The notes: generated by a model from the sequence alone, not told the origin. Counted from the stretch's first letter, positions 1 through 6,113 are shown. The stretch is 6,558 bases of DNA from Pseudomonadota bacterium (GCA_023435945.1 JAEZLB010000178.1:1-6558), one strand, 5' to 3'. Translations and numbers: made by a program.

Positions 1-368
1 TCCTTCATCTCCGGTGTCAGGGCCGGGTTGAAGAGTGCCCCGATCTGCTTATGCACTTCAGTCGCGGCAAAATTAATGGCTGACATTTCGTGGTAGCGCT
101 GGAGAGAGCCCAGTGGTGAAGCTAGTCCGCTTTCCGGATTTTGGTCGGCCAGATACTGGCACACGACGCCGACTTCCGTCAGGACTTCGCCGTTATCCAG
201 GGTCAGTGCAGGCACGTAGCCTTTGGGATTGATTTTCCAGAAATCGTCACCCTGCTCGGTTTTCTTGTTCGGGATGTCGACCTTGATCAGATCGACTTTA
301 AGACCAGCTTCCAGGGCAACAATATGCGGTGCCAGCGAGCAGGCACCGGGGGAATAATAAAGTTTCAT
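1..368 (-). CDS. Beta-class glutathione S-transferase, N-terminal part (C-terminus cut by window edge)
   Basis: This cytosolic enzyme would conjugate or exchange glutathione on electrophilic substrates. The visible 122 residues begin MKLYYSPGACSLAPH, the classic beta-class GST opening, with Cys10 at the position of the conserved cysteine that forms a mixed disulfide with glutathione in Proteus and E. coli GstA. The thioredoxin-fold domain continues through the cis-proline motif GYVPAL (residues 50-55) and the glutathione-contacting TEVGVVCQYLAD segment (64-75). The all-helical C-terminal domain starts near residue 86 and is lost at the left edge; a full protein would be about 200 residues. 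The ATG at 368 is preceded by AAGAGG with an 8-nt spacer, which fixes the start. The gene begins 35 nt after the queC stop on the same strand, so co-transcription with queC is likely. The substrate cannot be predicted. Family assignment is confident. Confidence 0.93.
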   Translation of the reverse strand, partial: MKLYYSPGACSLAPHIVALEAGLKVDLIKVDIPNKKTEQGDDFWKINPKGYVPALTLDNGEVLTEVGVVCQYLADQNPESGLASPLGSLQRYHEMSAINFAATEVHKQIGALFNPALTPEMK

Positions 369-403
369 ATGCACGACCTCTTCATGACGAAATAGGGAGG
401 GAT

Positions 404-1120
404 TTATTTCGCAGCAAACTGCTGAAAGCCATTTTTTCTCAATTCGCAGGCGGGGCAGGTGCCGCAACCATACCCCCAATCGTGCAACTGCGAGCGTTCG
501 CCGAGATAGCAGGTATGGGTATCGGTACGAATCAGTTCTACCAGCGCAGGACCTCCCAGGTCGCGGGCCAGTTGCCAGGTGTCGGCCTTGTCCAGCCACA
601 TCAGCGGCGTCTCCAGCTTGAACTGACTGGCCATGCCGAGATTCAGCGTGGTTTGCAACGACTCCATGGTCTCGTTGCGGCAATCGGGATAACCGGAATA
701 ATCGGTTTCACACATGCCGCCAACCAGGGCATCGAGGCCGCGACGATAAGCCAGTGCAGCGGCCACCATCATGAACAGCAGGTTGCGTCCCGGTACAAAG
801 GTGTTGGGCAGGCCATCCTGCTGCATGGCGATCGCCATATCCTGCGTTAGCGATGATGCGGAAATCTGGCCGAGCAGGCTCAGATCCACCATGTGGTCTT
901 CGCCTAAACGTGCATCCCATTCCGGAGCAAGCTTGCGTATCGATTGCAGTATGGCGGGGCGGACCTGAAGTTCTACGGCGTGGCGTTGGCCGTAATCAAA
1001 GCCTATGGTTTCCACCTTGGGATAACGGGCAAGCGCCCACGCGAGGCAGGTGGTGGAGTCCTGTCCTCCGCTGAAAAGTACAAGTGCGCCAGAAGAGTTG
1101 CTCATGGATGAATTGCTCAT
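404..1120 (-). CDS. queC: 7-cyano-7-deazaguanine synthase QueC
   Basis: QueC is a cytosolic ATP-dependent enzyme that converts 7-carboxy-7-deazaguanine plus ammonia to preQ0, the precursor of queuosine in tRNA. The 238-residue protein has the PP-loop ATPase signature SGGQDSTT (17-24), the FDYGQRH motif (41-47), FVPGRN (108-113), and a C-terminal zinc site made of Cys204, Cys219, Cys222 and Cys225 in HTCY...GCGTCPAC. Length and motif order match the family, and no key residue is missing. I chose the ATG at 1120 because it overlaps the stop of the upstream DUF3108 gene as ATGA, which suggests translational coupling; no good ribosome binding site is visible in front of it. A second in-frame ATG lies five codons later (1105), in a near-repeat of the first five codons. 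The frame stays open upstream to 1201, but that part is DUF3108 coding sequence. No other queuosine gene is in the window. Confidence 0.96.
   Translation of the reverse strand: MSNSSMSNSSGALVLFSGGQDSTTCLAWALARYPKVETIGFDYGQRHAVELQVRPAILQSIRKLAPEWDARLGEDHMVDLSLLGQISASSLTQDMAIAMQQDGLPNTFVPGRNLLFMMVAAALAYRRGLDALVGGMCETDYSGYPDCRNETMESLQTTLNLGMASQFKLETPLMWLDKADTWQLARDLGGPALVELIRTDTHTCYLGERSQLHDWGYGCGTCPACELRKNGFQQFAAK
1117..1120 (-). promoter_or_regulatory. ATGA stop/start overlap coupling DUF3108 gene to queC
   Basis: On the minus strand the TGA stop of the DUF3108 gene (1119-1117) shares two bases with the ATG of queC (1120-1118). The 20 nt in front of this ATG contain no purine-rich Shine-Dalgarno sequence. 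Termination-reinitiation is therefore the natural reading of how queC is translated. Confidence 0.75.
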
Positions 1121-1875
1121 GGTTGTGCAGTGATGCTTTGCAGGGTTTGTTCTATGTATTCGGTGCCGCTGTCGGAGAAACGGATGCGCACCGGATACCA
1201 TTGCAGAGAAGGGGCGAGCCAGACGTCTACCTTGCGGTCCGGTGCGTCGGGCGGGGCTTCCTTGGAGACATGGATAGCGTCCACGTTACCCATGGGGGTG
1301 CGCAGGGTTTCCTGCTTGCCGACATTGAATATCCATGGTTCGCCATCCCTCCGGCCAGCGACAAAGAAGGCCCAGCGGCTGTTTTCTGTGAAGCGATCAG
1401 GATTGCCTCTTGCAATCGCTACCAACTGGAAAATGGCGCTGGTGCGGTCCTGCTCGCCGCCTTGAAGCAAATAAGTTTGCTCTGAAAGGCTGAAGCGTAT
1501 CTGATTCTGACTCCGATCGAAAACCACACTGTTTTCCGGTTTGCGGAAACGCTTTTCCGAGAATTGCAGCGGGGCCAAGCCATACGTGTCAATCAGACCT
1601 TCACTTTTGCTCTGGTGTATTTTGCCGACGATCATGGCGCGAGTTTCCATCTCGGCGGAGTAGGTTTTACTATCAGTCTTCCACCATATCCGGCCTTCAC
1701 CGCTGAGTGTCAGACCACTCTCTTTTGCCTTGATCGCATAATGCAGTTCGGCTGACGGAGGCAGATCGAATTTGTAGCGGGTATGGTTGGCTTGAGGTGA
1801 CGAAGCGGTTGCTGGGGCAACAGCTATCGCGGTGGCCAGGAAGGCGGAAAAGACACGTAAGAGTGATCTTTGCAT
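1117..1875 (-). CDS. Secreted DUF3108-family protein
   Basis: This 252-residue protein is predicted to act in the cell envelope. It starts with a signal peptide: MQRSLLR, then a hydrophobic stretch [16 protein letters not shown], with likely cleavage near residue 24. The rest matches the pattern of DUF3108 (PF11306) as I recall it: a [18 protein letters not shown] strand pair, [19 protein letters not shown], a [12 protein letters not shown] segment, a [10 protein letters not shown] helix, [12 protein letters not shown], and near the C-terminus [18 protein letters not shown]. The family has no settled biochemical role, and in beta- and gammaproteobacteria it is usually annotated as a hypothetical periplasmic protein. 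The start at 1875 gives a clean signal peptide; an upstream TTG at 1944 would put polar sequence ahead of it and is less likely. The ribosome binding site is weak. The stop overlaps the queC start, so the two genes are probably coupled. Family call is confident; function is unknown. Confidence 0.85.
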   Translation of the reverse strand: MQRSLLRVFSAFLATAIAVAPATASSPQANHTRYKFDLPPSAELHYAIKAKESGLTLSGEGRIWWKTDSKTYSAEMETRAMIVGKIHQSKSEGLIDTYGLAPLQFSEKRFRKPENSVVFDRSQNQIRFSLSEQTYLLQGGEQDRTSAIFQLVAIARGNPDRFTENSRWAFFVAGRRDGEPWIFNVGKQETLRTPMGNVDAIHVSKEAPPDAPDRKVDVWLAPSLQWYPVRIRFSDSGTEYIEQTLQSITAQP

Positions 1876-2190
1876 CGTGACTATATCTTTCGGAGTTGCC
1901 TGATGGATTCCAGCTGAAAGGCGTAGTCTCGGACTCAAGCTCAAGGCGTGAAGTCATCGGGACAGGTGGGTCGCCAGCAATTGGAGCTTGCATCAGGTAA
2001 ACAACATTGTAGTCGGGATGGCGTGACTTCACAGGAGCGTCATGAAGTTGACTACTGACGTTTCACTCCAGATAGACCTCTGGCTGGGGCAAAGTTCAGA
2101 AAGGTCGGGCATCCACCATGAGGTAAGGGGCTGGCCTCTGCAAGAGGATGGCGGAACAGCATGGCATCGTCAGGAGAAACGGCTTCTGGA
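1876..2190 (-). other. 315-nt intergenic region upstream of the DUF3108-queC-GST unit
   Basis: No open frame here looks like a real protein in either direction. The segment should hold the promoter of the DUF3108-queC-GST unit and the 3' end of the hydrolase transcript. On the minus strand a TACAAT (2011-2006) could be a -10 box, but the matching -35, CTGTGA (2034-2029, 17-nt spacer), fits only 3 of 6 consensus positions. Perfect 9-bp inverted arms GTGAAGTCA (1948-1956) and TGACTTCAC (2024-2032) bracket it. Two short hairpins downstream of the hydrolase stop, CCAGA/TCTGG (2068-2083) and CCTCT/AGAGG (2135-2147), lack a T-run, so no convincing intrinsic terminator is visible. Confidence 0.4.
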
Positions 2191-3015
2191 TTAGAGCTCG
2201 AGCAAAAATGCTTTGACGGTTCTGGCAAAGGCCTCCGGCTGTTCAATCACGCTCAGATGGGCAGCCCCTGGCAGCACGGTTAACCTGGAGTTCGGAATAT
2301 GATCGGCCAGGATCTTGGCCATTTCAACGGGCGTTCCCTGATCCGCATCGCTGGCGATGATCTGTGTCGGCACGGCAATCTGCGATAGCCTGTCGGTGGT
2401 GTTGATGGCGCGAACTGCGTGACAGCAGCCAAGGTAGCCTTGCAGGTCGGTGGATAACAGGCGCCGCCGGAAGGTATCGACGGTGGCAGGATCTTTTTCA
2501 TGGAAAGCCGGACTGAAAAATCGCTGAAGCGTGGCTTCGACGATGCCCGGTATGCCTTGTTGCTCCAGCGTGATGATGCGCTGCTGCCAGGCGGTCTGCG
2601 CTTCTTCCGGATAACGTGAAGTAGCGTTCGCAATCACCAGGGCGCTAACCAGCGAAGGATGACGCAAGGCCATTTCCTGCCCGACCATGCCCCCCATGGA
2701 AATGCCTAGCCATACCACTGGCCCCGCCTCAGCTTCCCGGATCACGCGCACCGCATCATCGGCCAGTTCTTCCATGGTGTAGATGCCTTCCGGCACATCG
2801 GAGCGTCCATGGCCCCGCTGATCGTAGGTGATTACGCGACACTCTTCGGTCAGTACCTGAACCAGCGCATTCCACATTGAATGATCACATCCCAGTGCGT
2901 GGCTGAGCACAACTACATGTCGCGGTCCACTCACGCGGCGCGGTTCGTGCACCGCGTAATGCAATGCCGGCGAACTGCTGGTTTTGCCTTCAAAAGAGGA
3001 GGGTAGGGAGCGCAT
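2191..3015 (-). CDS. Alpha/beta hydrolase, 3-oxoadipate enol-lactonase (PcaD)-like
   Basis: This is a cytosolic serine hydrolase of the alpha/beta fold, 274 residues long, closest in look to PcaD-type enol-lactonases. Visible elements are the oxyanion region LSHALGCD (37-44), YDQRGHGRSD (64-73), the nucleophile elbow GISMGG with Ser106, the acid Asp225 in ASDADQGTP, and His253 in GAAHLS, so the catalytic triad is complete. A helical cap lies between about residues 130 and 200. I chose the ATG at 3015 because AGGA sits 8 nt in front of it. An ATG at 3024 overlaps that site too closely, and a TTG at 3063 would add 16 residues with no support. No beta-ketoadipate pathway genes are nearby, so the lactonase role is uncertain and another ester or lactone substrate is possible. 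The gene is divergent from the GNAT gene and ends 315 nt before the DUF3108 gene. Confidence 0.88.
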   Translation of the reverse strand: MRSLPSSFEGKTSSSPALHYAVHEPRRVSGPRHVVVLSHALGCDHSMWNALVQVLTEECRVITYDQRGHGRSDVPEGIYTMEELADDAVRVIREAEAGPVVWLGISMGGMVGQEMALRHPSLVSALVIANATSRYPEEAQTAWQQRIITLEQQGIPGIVEATLQRFFSPAFHEKDPATVDTFRRRLLSTDLQGYLGCCHAVRAINTTDRLSQIAVPTQIIASDADQGTPVEMAKILADHIPNSRLTVLPGAAHLSVIEQPEAFARTVKAFLLEL

Positions 3016-3081
3016 CGTCGTCATCCTGAAAGTGAAAATGCCCGTCTGTACTTTGACCGGCAAGGCATAAGGAAGTATCCC

Positions 3082-3113
3082 GCCCTGACAGGCCGGGTGG
3101 CTTGTCCATGGGC
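3082..3113. repeat. Strong hairpin upstream of the hydrolase gene
   Basis: An inner stem of 8 pairs (GACAGGCC 3087-3094 with GGCTTGTC 3099-3106, one G-T wobble, 4-nt loop) is extended by an outer 4-bp GC stem (GCCC 3082-3085 with GGGC 3110-3113) across a small internal loop. No T-run follows on either strand, so it is not a standard terminator. It lies 67 to 98 nt ahead of the hydrolase start and could be a leader structure or operator. Confidence 0.45.
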
Positions 3114-3187
3114 TTACCTGCTACCTAGCTTACTTTCAATTTGAGAAAGATGAAAGATCGTCAAAACAGCATAGCGAAAAATCAAAT

Positions 3188-3215
3188 CTTTTGCGGCAGC
3201 ACAAAGCTGCAAAAG
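3188..3215. repeat. Bulged hairpin in the leader of the GNAT gene
   Basis: GCAGC (3196-3200) pairs with GCTGC (3206-3210) around an ACAAA loop. CTTTT (3188-3192) then pairs with AAAAG (3211-3215) across a 3-nt bulge on the left side, giving 10 pairs. It lies about 100 nt ahead of the GNAT ATG. The four-A arm on the plus strand becomes a T-rich arm on the minus strand, but no T-run lies outside the stem. Its role is unknown. Confidence 0.35.
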
Positions 3216-3318
3216 CTAGTTTGTGGCTCGCAGAACTTCTGGCGGCATTTTTATCGAAACGTTGTGGTTCGGGGAGCGAAGTGGATTCGAACTGGTTCAA
3301 TGTCACGACAGAGAAGTA

Positions 3319-4407
3319 ATGGATATTTCAGTTGAGTGTTATGAAGCCCACGTTCCGGAGTGGGCTTCGGTAGAGTTGGATCGGCTGTACGGCAATATCT
3401 TCAGTTCGCTGGTGCATTTTAGGATGTGTGGTGGTTTGGAGCAGGTTCATACTTATGTCCGGCGGAGTGGGATTGACGGAAAGGTCTTGGCAATTTTTCT
3501 GTTTCGTATCCAGCATGGCAGCATTGCTGTACTGAACGAGGGCATGATGCTGCAAACAGAGGAAATTGAACATTTTTCTGCCTACATTTTCGACCGTTAT
3601 CCTTCGATAGCAGTAATTGAGTTTCATGCGGTACATATGCCGCCCCGCCGCGTTACCAGGCCCATGCAGCGCTTTTATCAAACCGAGGATTTTGTGCTGG
3701 CGTTGCCGGACAGTACGAAGGGGTATCTCGCCATGCTGGGTAATGCCACCCGCAAGAACATCAAAAAACACCTGAATCGCTGGCATCGTGATTTTCCCGA
3801 TACTGAATACCGGGTTTATAAAAAGAGTGATATCTCGGAAGCGGATTTGCGCAGCGTGGTCGATTTGAATCATCGTCGCATGGCAATGAAAAACAAAGTG
3901 TCAGCCATCGATGAAGATGAGCTGCAATCCATGCTCCGAATGGCGCAGGAATGCGGTTATTTATGCGTGGTACGTAACCAGGATGGTATTTGTGCCGGTA
4001 CGTTGTTATTCCGCTTTGGCGAGCATTTTGTTTCGCGCGTTTCGGCACACCATCCTCGGTTTGACGACTACCGGCTCGGTACGCTCGCGTGTTTCCGGGC
4101 AGTGTGCGAAGCGATACATCAGGGTGGCCGGCATTTTCACTTTATGTGGGGGCGATATGCGTACAAGTCGGCGTTGGGCAGTGTGCTAATAGAGCTTCAT
4201 CATATTGTCATTTATCGTTCGTACTGGCATGTGCTGCGTCACGCAAAGCTGGCGGTGTTAATGGCCTACGGGGGTTATCGGCGTGAAGCAAAAATGTGGC
4301 TTCTGGAGCAGTCCAAGAAAAATTCAGGGTGGATGCCACGGATGGTCAATGCCGGGGTGAATACGATGCGAAGCTGGAAACGGCTGAGGTCGCATGAGGC
4401 CGCATAA
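3319..4407 (+). CDS. FemAB/CelD-like GNAT acyltransferase (Acetyltransf_6 family)
   Basis: This 362-residue protein belongs to the GNAT superfamily branch that includes FemAB-like and CelD/BcsL-like enzymes. Members are often found with exopolysaccharide or envelope genes and are thought to acylate sugars or peptides. The N-terminal part (1-130) is a degenerate GNAT-like lobe. The acetyltransferase core spans about residues 143-300, with ATRKNIKKHLNR (143-154), a GTLLFRFGEHFVSRVSAHH strand segment (227-245), YRLGTL (251-256), and the family signature WGRYAYKSALG (277-287), equivalent to the D/W-x-G-x-x-x-YK motif. The ATG at 3319 gives an N-terminus that fits the family. A GTG at 3223 would add 32 residues. 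The ribosome binding site is modest (GAGAAG, close to the ATG). GC is about 47% in sampled lines against about 57% downstream, and no polysaccharide genes are nearby. The substrate is unknown. Confidence 0.82.
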   Translation: MDISVECYEAHVPEWASVELDRLYGNIFSSLVHFRMCGGLEQVHTYVRRSGIDGKVLAIFLFRIQHGSIAVLNEGMMLQTEEIEHFSAYIFDRYPSIAVIEFHAVHMPPRRVTRPMQRFYQTEDFVLALPDSTKGYLAMLGNATRKNIKKHLNRWHRDFPDTEYRVYKKSDISEADLRSVVDLNHRRMAMKNKVSAIDEDELQSMLRMAQECGYLCVVRNQDGICAGTLLFRFGEHFVSRVSAHHPRFDDYRLGTLACFRAVCEAIHQGGRHFHFMWGRYAYKSALGSVLIELHHIVIYRSYWHVLRHAKLAVLMAYGGYRREAKMWLLEQSKKNSGWMPRMVNAGVNTMRSWKRLRSHEAA

Positions 4408-4425
4408 GGTTGGCATCAAGGTCGC

Positions 4426-4440
4426 CCGGAACGATTCCGG
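4426..4440. repeat. Short hairpin between GNAT and asparaginase genes
   Basis: CCGGAA (4426-4431) and TTCCGG (4435-4440) form a perfect 6-bp stem with a 3-nt loop, 18 nt after the GNAT stop. A competing pairing exists between CGCCCG (4423-4428) and CGGGCG (4446-4451). No T-run follows, so termination here is uncertain. Confidence 0.35.
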
Positions 4441-4475
4441 TGCGTCGGGCGCTACGCAAAACGGTAGCTGCGCGG

Positions 4476-4481
4476 TATAGT
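4476..4481 (+). promoter_or_regulatory. Possible -10 box placing transcription start at the asparaginase ATG
   Basis: TATAGT matches the sigma-70 -10 consensus at 5 of 6 positions and ends 6 nt before the asparaginase ATG. Transcription starting at the usual distance would begin at or next to the A of that ATG, giving a leaderless mRNA, which would fit the lack of a Shine-Dalgarno sequence there. The -35 position (TACGCA at 4453-4458, 17-nt spacer) fits only 3 of 6 positions, so this is tentative. Confidence 0.35.
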
Positions 4482-4487
4482 GGCGGC

Positions 4488-5495
4488 ATGAAACCTACTG
4501 CTTTGATTGAAGTGACTCGCGGTGACCAGGTGGAGTGTATCCATCACGGTTCAGTGGCTGTGGTGGATACCGCTGGCAAGCTGTTATTCCAGGCTGGTGA
4601 TCCGCATTTCATGACTTTTTCCCGCTCTACGTTGAAGCCCTTCCAGGCGATGCCTTTCCTGCGCGCGGACGGACCGGCACGCTTTGGCTATAGCATGCAG
4701 GAACTGGCTTTGTTGTGTGCCAGCCATTCCGGTGAAGCCATGCATGTGCAGCTGGTGGAAGGGATGCTGCACAAGGCCGGTTGCGATGAGCATCATTTGC
4801 GTTGCGGCTGTCATGTGCCCATGTATTACACTGCTGACACGCTGCCGCCGGCAGGAGAAAAGTGGAATCAGCTGCACAATAATTGCAGCGGTAAACACGC
4901 AGGCTTTCTGGCTTATTGCGTGCAGCATGACTTGCCGCTGACGACTTATCTCGATCCTGCAAACTCCTTGCAACAGGCGATACGCGATAGCGTGACGCAT
5001 TTCACCGGCATATCGGAAGGTGATCTGAAAGGCGGCACCGACGGGTGCTCGGCGCCTAATTATGCAATGCCGCTGTCGCGTCTGGCTTTTGCTTATGCGC
5101 GGCTGGCACAGGGTGGCAAGGATGAAAAGTATGGCAGTGCGCTGGAAGATCTGTTCCAGGCCATGACCAGGTATCCGGAACTGGTATCGGGTACTGGCCG
5201 CAACGACTTGGCTTTCATGCAAACGGCTCCCGGCGACTGGGTCGCAAAAATCGGCGCGGATGGCGTACAGACGATAGGCGTGCGCTCTGCGGGGCTCGGC
5301 ATTGCGATCAAGATAGCAGACGGTAATATGCGTGCGTTGTATACGGCGGCGGTAGCGGTATTGCAGCAGCTTGGTTTGGTCAAGGATGCGGAAAATTCTC
5401 CACTTGCCTCGTGGGTGCGGCCGCAATTGAAAAATTACATGGGGCTGCCCACGGGTGAGGTGCGTGCGGTCTTGCAATTGCAGAAAGCAGGATGA
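4488..5495 (+). CDS. L-asparaginase, Rhizobium etli type (Asparaginase_II family)
   Basis: This enzyme hydrolyses L-asparagine to aspartate and ammonia, probably in the cytoplasm since no signal peptide is present. Its 335 residues match PF06089, which is unrelated to E. coli AnsA/AnsB and is typified by the R. etli enzyme ReAV. Conserved elements are SRSTLKPFQA with the Ser47-x-x-Lys50 pair, CASHSGE with Ser79, NNCSGKHAG with Cys133 and Lys136, DGCSAP with Cys187, SGTGRND (234-240), and AKIGADG with Lys254. By spacing these correspond to the paired Ser-Lys catalytic residues and the Cys-Lys-Cys zinc site described for ReAV; that mapping is from memory. The ATG at 4488 starts the family's usual N-terminus; a TTG at 4410 would add 26 unsupported residues. 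No Shine-Dalgarno is obvious. It lies 80 nt after the GNAT gene on the same strand. The antisense strand is open for about 900 nt, which I take as a coding shadow. Confidence 0.93.
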   Translation: MKPTALIEVTRGDQVECIHHGSVAVVDTAGKLLFQAGDPHFMTFSRSTLKPFQAMPFLRADGPARFGYSMQELALLCASHSGEAMHVQLVEGMLHKAGCDEHHLRCGCHVPMYYTADTLPPAGEKWNQLHNNCSGKHAGFLAYCVQHDLPLTTYLDPANSLQQAIRDSVTHFTGISEGDLKGGTDGCSAPNYAMPLSRLAFAYARLAQGGKDEKYGSALEDLFQAMTRYPELVSGTGRNDLAFMQTAPGDWVAKIGADGVQTIGVRSAGLGIAIKIADGNMRALYTAAVAVLQQLGLVKDAENSPLASWVRPQLKNYMGLPTGEVRAVLQLQKAG

Positions 5496-5525
5496 ACGCA
5501 CCTCAGGCTTCTTGCGATACGTTTA

Positions 5526-5579
5526 GAATTACATGGGGCGTGCATGCGGCTGTTGTCATGAAGACGGAGCGTGTAATTC
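5526..5579. repeat. Inverted repeat upstream of the DUF411 gene
   Basis: GAATTACA (5526-5533) and TGTAATTC (5572-5579) are perfect 8-bp inverted arms with a 38-nt spacer, in the 156-nt gap between the asparaginase stop and the DUF411 start. A TAGAAT at 5524-5529 overlaps the left arm and could be a -10 box, though no good -35 is found. A regulator site or mRNA structure is possible; neither is shown. Confidence 0.3.
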
Positions 5580-5651
5580 CCCGGCGGTCGGCAGAAGGCG
5601 GTGAAGCGGCACGCCGCACCCGGCAAAGCGGGATGCGGTTAAGGATTTCAA

Positions 5652-6113
5652 ATGAAACGACGTACTTTATTGCAAGGCCTGACGCTGGCAGCACTGATGC
5701 CTGCCACCCTTGTGCAGGCGCAGGGCTCCCTTACTGTTCAGGTTTATCGTCATCCGGGCTGTGGTTGTTGCGGCGCCTGGATGGATCATTTGCGCGCGAA
5801 CGGTTTCACGGTGCAGGAGCATCAGGTGAATGACACCGGTGTTTATCGCGAACGTTTCAAGATAGGGGAGCAATTTGCATCCTGTCATACCGCCACAGTG
5901 GGCGGGTATGCGCTGGAGGGGCATGTGCCGGCGCGTGAAATTCGCCGGATCTTGAAGGAAAAACCTCACGCAATCGGACTGGCGGTGCCGGGCATGCCTA
6001 TGGGGTCTCCGGGCATGGAAGGTGCCTACAGTGAGGCGTACGATGTACTGTTAATCGATGCGAGCGGACGTGCTCGCCCCTACGCACATTACCCCGCCCT
6101 GAACTCGACATAA
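5652..6113 (+). CDS. Exported DUF411 (CopG-type) copper-binding protein
   Basis: This 153-residue protein matches DUF411 (PF04214), a family of small periplasmic metal-binding proteins found in copper-resistance loci and including Pseudomonas CopG. The N-terminus MKRRTLLQGLTLAALMPATLVQAQ is a signal peptide with a twin-arginine-like KRRTLLQG motif; cleavage is likely after residue 23. The mature part has a thioredoxin-like opening with HPGCGCCGAWMDHLR (Cys37, Cys39, Cys40), then SCHTATVGGYALEGHVPA (Cys78, His79, His91), and the hallmark GLAVPGMPMGSPGME (109-123) with several methionines. These Cys, His and Met residues are the likely copper ligands. The start is well supported by TAAGGA 6 nt before the ATG. 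The gene is preceded by a 156-nt gap with an inverted repeat and is convergent with a PCuAC copper chaperone gene, which supports a copper role. The exact function (storage, redox or delivery) is unsettled. Confidence 0.92.
   Translation: MKRRTLLQGLTLAALMPATLVQAQGSLTVQVYRHPGCGCCGAWMDHLRANGFTVQEHQVNDTGVYRERFKIGEQFASCHTATVGGYALEGHVPAREIRRILKEKPHAIGLAVPGMPMGSPGMEGAYSEAYDVLLIDASGRARPYAHYPALNST

Larger units (their letters stand above)
3016..3318. other. 303-nt divergent intergenic region, AT-rich to the right
   Basis: This spacer separates the divergent hydrolase and GNAT genes and should carry both promoters, but no hexamer pair close to the sigma-70 consensus stands out on either strand. GC falls to about 35% across 3121-3180, far below the genes on the left. 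It holds two hairpins, described separately, and a short tRNA T-arm-like motif on the minus strand (GTTCGAATCC, 3292-3283) without the rest of a cloverleaf. Small open frames here show no recognisable protein. Confidence 0.4.

Noticed and set aside
329..850. 173-codon plus-strand frame opposite queC
   Set aside because: It is the complement of well-conserved queC codons and shows no domain of its own.
1121..1201. 27-residue N-terminal extension of QueC
   Set aside because: The extension is the DUF3108 C-terminal coding region read in another frame and has no similarity to QueC N-termini. The ATGA overlap start at 1120 is the better choice.
1880..1885. TATAGT on the minus strand just ahead of the DUF3108 ATG as a promoter
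   Set aside because: It lies only 4 nt from the ATG, so transcription would begin inside or after the start codon, and no -35 resemblance is found at 16-18 nt.
2068..2147. Two short stem-loops downstream of the hydrolase as intrinsic terminators
   Set aside because: Each has a 5-bp stem with no following T-run on the minus strand, well within what chance gives in this composition.
3141..3335. Small plus-strand frame of 64 codons in the divergent intergenic region
   Set aside because: TTG start, no clear ribosome binding site, no recognisable protein, and it overlaps the GNAT start in another frame.
3260..3340. Minus-strand tRNA suggested by GTTCGAATCC
   Set aside because: The T-stem arms do not pair, CCA is not at the expected place, and the D and anticodon arms cannot be drawn; the upstream half would lie within the GNAT coding sequence.
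3328..3873. 181-codon minus-strand frame opposite the GNAT gene
   Set aside because: No recognisable protein features. The plus-strand frame carries the family signature and covers the whole stretch.
4584..5501. A 305-codon open frame on the minus strand opposite the asparaginase gene
   Set aside because: The translated product shows no recognisable domain and is rich in Arg, His and Gln as expected for an antisense shadow. The plus-strand gene is clearly a conserved enzyme.
5492..5833. Plus-strand open frame starting with an ATGA overlap at the asparaginase stop
   Set aside because: It runs out of frame into the DUF411 gene, has no ribosome binding site, and resembles no protein. The good Shine-Dalgarno before 5652 belongs to the DUF411 frame.
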